From Candidatus Dormiibacterota bacterium (GTDB lineage Bacteria; Chloroflexota; Dormibacteria; Aeolococcales; Aeolococcaceae), in NCBI GenBank assembly GCA_003142035.1, contig PLOF01000043.1:55591-96410 (forward strand): a stretch of 40,820 bases of DNA, read 5' to 3'. Each line of letters begins with the position of its first letter. Position 1 is the first letter of the stretch. The notes under the pieces were generated by a model that saw only the letters and a program-made list of their open reading frames with translations, had not been told where the DNA came from and ran no database searches. A program made the position numbers and the translations under genes. Shown here piece after piece: positions 33,592 through 40,820 of the stretch.

Positions 33592-34879
33592 CCTCGAGTG
33601 GGAGCTCCGCACGGATGGCCATCACCGCCTCGCCGATCCACTCGTCGGCGCGAGCGCCAATCGCCGCCGCACCGACGAGAACACCGCGCTTCCGGTCAGC
33701 GATGAGTGTGAGATGCCCGTCCAAAGCCGCGTCCGTCTGCGAACGGGCCGTCGCCGCCAATTGAGCGGTCGCCACGGTCACGTCCATCCCCTTGCGCCTG
33801 GCGGATTCCGCCGTTTCGCCGACGCATGCGATCGGCGGCTCCGTGAAAACGCACCGTGGCAGCGCCCGGTGGTCGGCCACGGTGCGCGTGCCGTTGAGAT
33901 TGGACGCGATCACCCGTCCGTGATACGAGGCGGTGTGCGTGAAGGGTGCGACGCCGGTCACGTCGCCGCCGGCCCAGACATGCTCTTGGCCGCGGACGCG
34001 GCAGGTTTCGTCGATCTCGATTCCGCGCGGGCCGGGCTCGACGCCGATGCACTCCAGCCCAACCTTCGTGCGGGGCTTGCGTCCGGCAGCGATGAGGACG
34101 CGATCCACCACCAGGGTATGTCCATTGGATAGATTCAGCTCGACTCCGTGCGCGGTCCGCGCCGCGGCCTCGACCTGCGTCGATACCCTGACCGCGATGC
34201 CGCGCTGCTGAAAGAGGCGCATCAGCTCGTCGCCGACTGATGGCTCCTCCCGTGGGACCAGCCGGGGGGCCTGTTGCACGACGGTGACGCGTGAGTCGAA
34301 GCTCGCGTAGACGTCAGCGAGCTCACAGCCCACCGGTCCCCCTCCGACGATGGCCAGGCGCGCGACACGCTCGTCGGAGCTCAGCGCCCGGTCGCTGGTC
34401 CATGCGTCGATCGAGCCAAGGCCCGGTATCTCCGGAATGACGGGCGCGGAGCCCGTTGAGATGACCAGGTCTGTCCAGTCGATGCTCTTACCGCCGACCG
34501 TCAGGGTACCTGCGCCCGTGATGCGGCCATTGCCGCGCAGGATGGTGACGCCGTCCTCCTGGAGGCGCTGCGAAGTGCCTCCATCGTCACGGTGCTCCGC
34601 GATCACATCGCGGCGAGCGGTCGCGGCTGCATACGCCTCTGCGACCGTCTTGGCATCGGTGTCGATGCCAAGCCACTGGTCTCCGGTGGCCGCGCGACGC
34701 AGGTGGGCGGCATAGAGCATCGCCTTGCTCGGCATGCAGGAGACGTAGGGGCACTCACCACCGACACGAAGCACCTCCACGATCGCGACCGAGTGTCCAG
34801 CTCTGGCGACGGTTGGAGCCACGACTTCGCCGACCGATCCCCCACCGAGCACCACCACGTCGAAATGCCGAGAGCTCAC
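33509..34879 (-). CDS. FAD-dependent pyridine nucleotide-disulfide oxidoreductase
   Basis: A 456-residue class I flavoprotein disulfide reductase, similar to mercuric reductase and dihydrolipoamide dehydrogenase. FAD-binding VVLGGGSVG, the redox-active pair Cys43 and Cys48 in GGECPYVSCMPSK, NAD(P)-binding AIVGGGPVGCELAD, the second FAD motif VWAGGDVTG, and the C-terminal HPFPSFSE with the His-Glu base are present. No MerA heavy-metal domain, and no mer genes nearby, so the disulfide substrate is unknown. GTG 34879 has GGAGG 8-9 bases upstream; upstream frames have no homology. Confidence 0.9.
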   Translation of the reverse strand: MSSRHFDVVVLGGGSVGEVVAPTVARAGHSVAIVEVLRVGGECPYVSCMPSKAMLYAAHLRRAATGDQWLGIDTDAKTVAEAYAAATARRDVIAEHRDDGGTSQRLQEDGVTILRGNGRITGAGTLTVGGKSIDWTDLVISTGSAPVIPEIPGLGSIDAWTSDRALSSDERVARLAIVGGGPVGCELADVYASFDSRVTVVQQAPRLVPREEPSVGDELMRLFQQRGIAVRVSTQVEAAARTAHGVELNLSNGHTLVVDRVLIAAGRKPRTKVGLECIGVEPGPRGIEIDETCRVRGQEHVWAGGDVTGVAPFTHTASYHGRVIASNLNGTRTVADHRALPRCVFTEPPIACVGETAESARRKGMDVTVATAQLAATARSQTDAALDGHLTLIADRKRGVLVGAAAIGARADEWIGEAVMAIRAELPLEVMADVVHPFPSFSEVYEPALRQLLSRA

Positions 34880-34950
34880 GACATAATCCTCCGAAGCGCA
34901 ATCCTGGTACACGTCCCGACCCGGACGTCGGCGCCAGCGGACGCCCTGCG

Positions 34951-35106
34951 TCAGTAGTGGTGGCGACGGCCGCCGACCGCATGTCCGAGGCTGCCGGGGA
35001 GCACGAGAGCCAATCCGATCACGAGTAGAATCACGCCGATGGTCCACAGGAGCGGAATCCCTGCGAAGAATTCGATGATCATCAGGATGATGCCAAGTGC
35101 AATCAC
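34951..35106 (-). CDS. DUF6131-like 51-residue membrane protein
   Basis: This short gene lies just upstream of the flavoprotein gene on the same strand. The product has two hydrophobic segments (about 1-15 and 19-37) joined by GIPLLWTIGVI and ends in GHAVGGRRHHY. Small actinobacterial proteins of the DUF6131 type share the IPxLWTIGxIL core and the GRRHY-like end, which is why I call it so, from memory of the family. GTG 35106 has GGAG 8 bases upstream; GTG 35115 is an alternative and a TGA lies just before it. The function of the family is unknown. Confidence 0.72.
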   Translation of the reverse strand: MIALGIILMIIEFFAGIPLLWTIGVILLVIGLALVLPGSLGHAVGGRRHHY

Positions 35107-35201
35107 GCCGATCACTCCGCCGGGTCAATCCGTGCATCCCAGTGTTGGGTGCTCACGTCGAGAGCGCCCCGCTCCAGACGCTGCGGTCAGTATGGCCCAG
35201 G

Positions 35202-35220
35202 TCAAGATTCAGCGTCTTGA
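35202..35220. promoter_or_regulatory. Palindrome upstream of the NRAMP-type gene
   Basis: TCAAGA-TTCAGCG-TCTTGA is a 19-bp interrupted palindrome 57 bases before the transporter start. Its size suits a dimeric regulator such as a metalloregulator, but it matches no consensus I can name with certainty. Confidence 0.35.
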
Positions 35221-35277
35221 GATTTCAGGGCCTCGCCTCGGCCCGGGCGGATACGCCGGTTCGGCGGTGAGCTCGGC

Positions 35278-36588
35278 GTGACCAAGGCGTCGACCCGTCC
35301 GGTCTGGCGCCACTACCTGCGGGCGATGGGCCCGGGACTGATCACGGGCGCTTCCGACGACGATCCGTCCGGCATCGCCACCTACTCCCAGGCCGGCGCC
35401 CAGTTCGGCCTCGCCTTCCTGTGGACCGCGCTTCTGACCTGGCCCTTGATGATCGGAGTTCAGGAGATCTGTGACCGCACCGCTCTCGCCACCGGCACCA
35501 GCCTGGGCGGGCTTGCCGTCCAACGCTTTCGTCGGGCTGGTCAAACCATCGTCGGCGTGCTCCTCGTCGCCCTCCTCGTCGCCAACGCACTCAACATCGC
35601 CGCCGACCTGGTCGCCATCGGCAGCGGCATGCAGCTCCTCCACCTCGGGCCGACCTGGCTATGGGCGCTCGTCGCCGGGGTTCTGATCTCGGCACTGATT
35701 GCCTTGGGGACGTTCGCTCGCATTGCGCTGGTCTTCAAAGTGCTGTGCGCCGCGCTTCTCAGCTACCTGGTGGTGGCGGTCCTCGTCACCCATCAATGGG
35801 GCAGCGTCCTGGACCACACCTTCATTCCTCATGTGCAGCTCAACAAGACCTATCTGGCACTGCTGGTCGCCACCCTGGGCACGACCATCTCGCCGTACCT
35901 CTTTTTCTGGCAGAACGCCCACCGACTCGAGGAGATGCGTGAGGGACCGGAGGGGGGCGCGAAGGCCCTCCCGCTCCGGCGATGGGCGGCCGCGCGGGCG
36001 CGCCGCAAGCAATCGACCAGCAGGCTCGACGTCGTGGCCGGCATGACCTTCTCCAACCTGGTCATGTTCGCCATCATCGTGGCCACCGCGGAAACGCTCA
36101 ACGTCCACCACCAGACAGACATTCGGAGCGCTGCGCAGGCGGCCGCGGCACTCAAGCCTCTGGCTGGGCAGTTCGCCAGCGTCCTCTTCGCATTGGGCTT
36201 CATTGGCAGTGGCCTGTTGGCCATCCCGGTGCTCGCGGGCGCCGGCTCGGTGGGCATGGCCGGGCTGCTCAGCCGGGAGTGGGGCTTCTCTCGGTCTGTC
36301 CGCGAGGCCCCCATCTTCTACGGGCTGGTGGCCATCGGAACGCTCGGGGGCACGGCGCTCAGCCTCCTCGCCATCAATCCGATCAAATTGCTCATCGTGG
36401 TTGCCGTCATCAACGGCATGGCGGCCGCACCCTTCCTGGTGGTGGTCATGCTGATCGCTGGGAGCCGCCGCCTCATGGGCGACTACGTGAACGGCAAGCT
36501 CGCCAAGACGGTGGGGTGGGCCACCGCGGCACTCATGGCTGTTGCAGCGATCGCTCTGATCGCCAGTGGGGGCATCAGTTTCGGATGA
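35278..36588 (+). CDS. NRAMP-family divalent metal transporter, atypical motifs
   Basis: The 436-residue protein has about 11 transmembrane helices in the NRAMP/SLC11 order. The TM1 metal motif, normally DPGN, reads DDPSG (residues 28-32). The TM6 motif, normally MPH, reads ISPY (204-207), so the soft-metal Met ligand is replaced by Ser and the His by Tyr. NRAMP-related proteins with altered motifs (the NRMT type) have been described as magnesium transporters, so this may favour Mg2+ over Mn2+ or Fe2+; that is inference. A loop of about 35 residues rich in Arg/Glu separates TM6 and TM7. GTG start at 35278. It lies on the far side of the flavoprotein from the encapsulin operon. Confidence 0.9.
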   Translation: MTKASTRPVWRHYLRAMGPGLITGASDDDPSGIATYSQAGAQFGLAFLWTALLTWPLMIGVQEICDRTALATGTSLGGLAVQRFRRAGQTIVGVLLVALLVANALNIAADLVAIGSGMQLLHLGPTWLWALVAGVLISALIALGTFARIALVFKVLCAALLSYLVVAVLVTHQWGSVLDHTFIPHVQLNKTYLALLVATLGTTISPYLFFWQNAHRLEEMREGPEGGAKALPLRRWAAARARRKQSTSRLDVVAGMTFSNLVMFAIIVATAETLNVHHQTDIRSAAQAAAALKPLAGQFASVLFALGFIGSGLLAIPVLAGAGSVGMAGLLSREWGFSRSVREAPIFYGLVAIGTLGGTALSLLAINPIKLLIVVAVINGMAAAPFLVVVMLIAGSRRLMGDYVNGKLAKTVGWATAALMAVAAIALIASGGISFG

Positions 36589-36611
36589 GGCACTGAGGAG
36601 CGCGATCACAC

Positions 36612-36643
36612 CTATCGTGCACTGGTACGACATTGAACGATAG
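36612..36643 (+). terminator. Stem-loop after the NRAMP-type gene
   Basis: CTATCGT (36612-36618) pairs with ACGATAG (36637-36643) across an 18-base loop, about 24 bases after the stop. There is no T-run, so it is only a possible terminator or operator. Confidence 0.3.
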
Positions 36644-36712
36644 CTGCCTCGGCGGGATCCGGCCCGACGAGTGCACGTCACGCCCCACAAGGCTTCCCCC
36701 TCGATCATCGCC

Positions 36713-36741
36713 TTGAGGCACGAGGTGCGGACGTGTACGAT
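36713..36741 (+). promoter_or_regulatory. Sigma70-like promoter TTGAGG-N17-TACGAT
   Basis: TTGAGG (36713-36718) and TACGAT (36736-36741) are 17 bases apart, the best -35/-10 pair in the window. Transcription would start near 36748, downstream of the GTG at 36733, which makes the ATG at 36793 the likelier start of the gene behind it. Confidence 0.5.
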
Positions 36742-36792
36742 CCGAATAGAGGCCCAGCGCTACCGCTTGGCTACCGACACCTAAAAGACCAC

Positions 36793-37056
36793 ATGCCCAC
36801 TGTGATCGGCCACCACGATGTCAAGGACCAGAAACATTGGCTGGCCTCGTCGAAGCGCGAAGAGGTCTTCGGACCCCTCGGCGTCACCAACATCCGGACG
36901 TTCGTCGACCCGCAGAATCCGACCCGAGCGGCCGTACTGATGGATGTTGCCGACATGGATGTCCTCATGGCCGCGATGCAGAGCGAGGCGATGGTCGGGG
37001 CGATGGCACATGACGGCGTGGTCGGAGACAGCCTGGTGATCCTCGTAGAGGCGTAG
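36793..37056 (+). CDS. Dimeric alpha/beta-barrel-like small protein
   Basis: From ATG 36793 the product has 87 residues beginning MPTVIGHHDVKDQKHWLASS, with a later AAVLMDVADMDVLMAAMQSEAMVGAMAHDGVV. This beta-alpha-beta pattern with HxVKDxxHW resembles dimeric alpha/beta-barrel proteins such as antibiotic-biosynthesis-monooxygenase-like domains. No catalytic residues are certain. GTG 36733 would add 20 residues but lies upstream of the predicted transcription start. It is a single-gene unit followed by a strong hairpin. Confidence 0.65.
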   Translation: MPTVIGHHDVKDQKHWLASSKREEVFGPLGVTNIRTFVDPQNPTRAAVLMDVADMDVLMAAMQSEAMVGAMAHDGVVGDSLVILVEA

Positions 37057-37419
37057 TTTGCCGGGACGCGTCAGCGCCACGGGAAGCCCGCCTGTTCCGG
37101 TGTATATGCCCGCCGGGTGATATACGTTCGCCCGGCGGGCGCCGGTTCGACGGTGGTCGCGAACGCCGAGGGCAGGCTTGACGCAGCGGACTGGACGAGG
37201 CCCATCCTCACCTGAGAGCCCGAGTATGTGACGCGGTGCGCCGAAACCCCAGGGGCGATGGGCTTTCTCGTGCGACCCCTCGACAGACCCGTGCGTCCGC
37301 CAGCGGACAGACGCGCGACAGTCGATGACGGACGATGTCATCGGTGGCACTGTGACCCTGCCAGCTGTGTGCCTCCCGACGAATAGGGCAGTTTGGCTCC
37401 AGCCTTTAGGGAAGTTGCG
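37057..37419. other. 363-base gene-free stretch with competing hairpins
   Basis: No convincing gene is seen. GCCCGCCGGG (37108-37117) pairs with CCCGGCGGGC (37131-37140) in a perfect 10-bp stem with a 13-base loop. GTATAT (37102-37107) and ATATAC (37120-37125) form a second inverted repeat that overlaps the first stem's arms and loop, so the two cannot form together. The position, 52 bases after a stop, suits a terminator; the alternative pairing suggests possible regulation or a protein-binding site. Confidence 0.45.
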
Positions 37420-37695
37420 ATGGGCGCCTGTGACATCGTGATGCTTGCGGTCGGAGCCCCGCGACGCCGCCGTGGCGCGGTCCTGGGGTTGGGCGCCCGG
37501 CTCCAGGATGCCCTGGTCGAATGCCTCAGCACGGACCGCGCCGCGCTCACGGTGCGCGCTGGCCGTGGCGTGGTCACCGTCCGCGGTGAGGTCGGATCAC
37601 TCGAACAGATCAGCCGAGCCAGCCGCGTGATCGACGCGTTCCATGGCGACACTGAGATTGTCAACCTCGTCCGGCTTCGACGCGCGGCCGACTGA
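37420..37695 (+). CDS. BON-domain-like small protein
   Basis: The 91-residue product contains a single BON-like alpha/beta domain from about residue 25: LGARLQDALVECL, STDRAALTVRAGRGVVTVRGEVGSLEQISRASRVIDAF and TEIVNLVRL. BON domains bind phospholipid or mediate stress functions in OsmY-type proteins, but here no signal peptide is present and the N-terminus is short and partly basic (GAPRRRRGA). ATG 37420 has AGGGAAG 5-6 bases upstream; TTG 37393 is a weaker option. It is an isolated gene. Confidence 0.6.
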   Translation: MGACDIVMLAVGAPRRRRGAVLGLGARLQDALVECLSTDRAALTVRAGRGVVTVRGEVGSLEQISRASRVIDAFHGDTEIVNLVRLRRAAD

Positions 37696-37770
37696 ACTCA
37701 GGGCAGATGGCTCGAGTGGCCCTGTAGGACAGGAATCCATCCCCCGAAGGGTGCTCTTGCCGCGGTGACG

Positions 37771-37793
37771 TTGGTGGGCTGTCAGCCCGACAA
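37771..37793. terminator. Stem-loop after the BON-like gene
   Basis: GGGCT-GTC-AGCCC (37776-37788) is flanked by TTG and CAA that can extend the stem past a two-base internal loop. It lies about 76 bases after the stop. No T-run. Confidence 0.3.
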
Positions 37794-37910
37794 TCGTCTC
37801 GCACCCTGAACTCTAAAGCAGCCCTTCACGTGACATTCCCCAACCCTCGCGTAGCGGGGATCACTTACGATTGTTCGACGGGATCGTCGCCTAGCGGGAG
37901 GGAGCGTTCC

Positions 37911-38579
37911 ATGGACAAGGATCTGGTCGACCAAGTCATCGATGTGGCCCAACGGGTCGTCGCCAGCGGAGCAATCTCCGCGAACGGGCACGGAAACGTG
38001 AGTCTTCGGGTTCCCGGATCGGACGAGATGTACTTCACGGGTGGCCCGTCGCTTCGAGGCCACCTGCCATCCGCGGTGGCGCGGTTACGTCTGGATGGGA
38101 CCCTGCTCGAGGGTGACTTGCCACCCATCCAGGGCGCCGTGGTCGCGATGCACACGGCCATGTACCAGGACCACCCTGATGTCGGTTGTGTGCTGCACAC
38201 CCATTCGCCCTATGCCACCGCCTACGCGGTGGCGCGTCGTCCGATAGGCTGCTGGGTCGAGGCCCTGGCGATGTTCGGGCTCGCTGCCGGAGTGCCTGTC
38301 GCCGGCTATGGGCCACGCGGTTCAGCCCAATCTGTGGCCAACATCAGGGCCGCGGTCGTCCCCGGCGTTCCCGCCCTGCTGCTGGCCAACCACGGGGTTC
38401 TCGTGTTCCATCGGACCCCCGAGCTGGCGATCCTGGTGGGAGGCGTTGTCGAGGAGGCCGCCCAAGCCGGTGTCAATGCGGCCGGCATCGGCGGTCCGGT
38501 CGAGATTGCCGAGGAGCTTCGGGCGGCTGCCCTGCAGCGTGCCATGACCTTCGAGAATCGAGGCACGGTGCACGCTTAG
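37911..38579 (+). CDS. Class II aldolase/adducin-family protein
   Basis: A 222-residue zinc-dependent aldolase-fold protein, similar to L-fuculose- or ribulose-phosphate aldolases and epimerases. HGNVSLRVPG forms the phosphate-binding part. HTH at residues 96-98 and His161 in LLANHGVLVF are the zinc ligands, and the metal site follows MHTAMYQDHPDVGCVLHTHSP. The phosphate-binding residues are not fully conserved, so the substrate may not be a sugar phosphate. ATG 37911 has GGGAGGGAG upstream. TACGAT at 37866-37871 could be its -10. Confidence 0.88.
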   Translation: MDKDLVDQVIDVAQRVVASGAISANGHGNVSLRVPGSDEMYFTGGPSLRGHLPSAVARLRLDGTLLEGDLPPIQGAVVAMHTAMYQDHPDVGCVLHTHSPYATAYAVARRPIGCWVEALAMFGLAAGVPVAGYGPRGSAQSVANIRAAVVPGVPALLLANHGVLVFHRTPELAILVGGVVEEAAQAGVNAAGIGGPVEIAEELRAAALQRAMTFENRGTVHA

Positions 38580-38669
38580 AGGAGGCTGACCTCGTCGATG
38601 GGTTTGCCGACCCAGCTTCGAGCTGACCGCGCCGACCCCAGACCCTGGACGGCCCCCCAGGCGAGTAAC

Positions 38670-38683
38670 GTACACATGTTCGT
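38670..38683 (+). promoter_or_regulatory. LexA (Cheo-type) box before uvrA
   Basis: CGTACACATGTTCG matches the Gram-positive LexA consensus CGAACRNRYGTTYG at every position except one (T for A in the left half). It lies 57 bases before the TACGCT -10 of uvrA. uvrA is an SOS gene in many bacteria, which raises confidence. Confidence 0.5.
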
Positions 38684-38739
38684 CTCCGGACGCCAAGGCC
38701 GCTCGCGGACGGGTTGGTGGCCGGACGACCGGTTCTGGG

Positions 38740-38745
38740 TACGCT
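38740..38745 (+). promoter_or_regulatory. TACGCT -10 element, leaderless uvrA start
   Basis: TACGCT ends 9 bases before the GTG of uvrA, with no Shine-Dalgarno between. Confidence 0.42.
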
Positions 38746-38754
38746 AGGTAGCAA

Positions 38755-40820
<2,066 letters not shown>

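Noticed and set aside
33509-34879. Mercuric reductase call for the flavoprotein
   Set aside because: No heavy-metal-associated N-terminal domain, no C-terminal vicinal cysteines and no mer genes nearby.

Overview
The window is about 40.8 kb of high-GC, gene-dense bacterial chromosome. It looks like an uncultured member of the Terrabacteria side of the tree, such as Chloroflexota or Candidatus Dormibacterota, or a neighbour of Actinomycetota. This placement is inferred from GTG/TTG starts, ClpS paired with a DUF2017 protein, a DUF2520-panB-panC-panD order, ClpC rather than ClpA, a Cheo-box-type LexA site and several apparently leaderless genes. No rRNA is present to confirm it.

The left half (1-23.1 kb) is mostly housekeeping. 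It holds mfd, a 32-residue membrane micro-ORF that copies the second transmembrane segment of FtsH, mazG, an FtsB/DivIC-like gene, an initiator tRNA-Met and a second CAT tRNA, tilS and ftsH. A zinc-ribbon membrane protein follows. Next comes a cofactor operon: DUF2520-panB-panC-panD-nadB-nadC, which feeds CoA and NAD synthesis. A hairpin-rich convergent gap separates it from a minus-strand cluster (zinc-finger protein, clpS, DUF2017). Then come rpsA, clpC and a GH3 beta-glucosidase. ClpS is the expected adaptor for ClpC, and FtsH is the membrane protease of the same quality-control network.

The right half (23.1-38.6 kb) is accessory. It has two unrecognised small genes, an aldo/keto reductase-HAD phosphatase pair, a small anchored exported protein, an MMPL/RND transporter and an amidohydrolase. 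A frameshifted relic of the HAD gene lies directly before an encapsulated-ferritin/encapsulin iron-storage operon. After that come an SDR gene divergent from a TetR regulator with two palindromic operators, a flavin disulfide reductase, a DUF6131-like membrane peptide, an NRAMP-family transporter with altered metal-site motifs, a dimeric alpha/beta-barrel protein, a BON-like protein and a class II aldolase. The window ends inside uvrA, which has a probable LexA box upstream.

Three themes cross the window. First, at least six genes have a TANNCT element 6-9 bases before the start codon and no Shine-Dalgarno, which suggests leaderless transcripts. Second, Ala/Gly/Glu/Pro-rich insertions interrupt otherwise conserved proteins (Mfd, MazG, UvrA). 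Third, two partial duplications are visible: the FtsH TM2 micro-ORF and the HAD relic.
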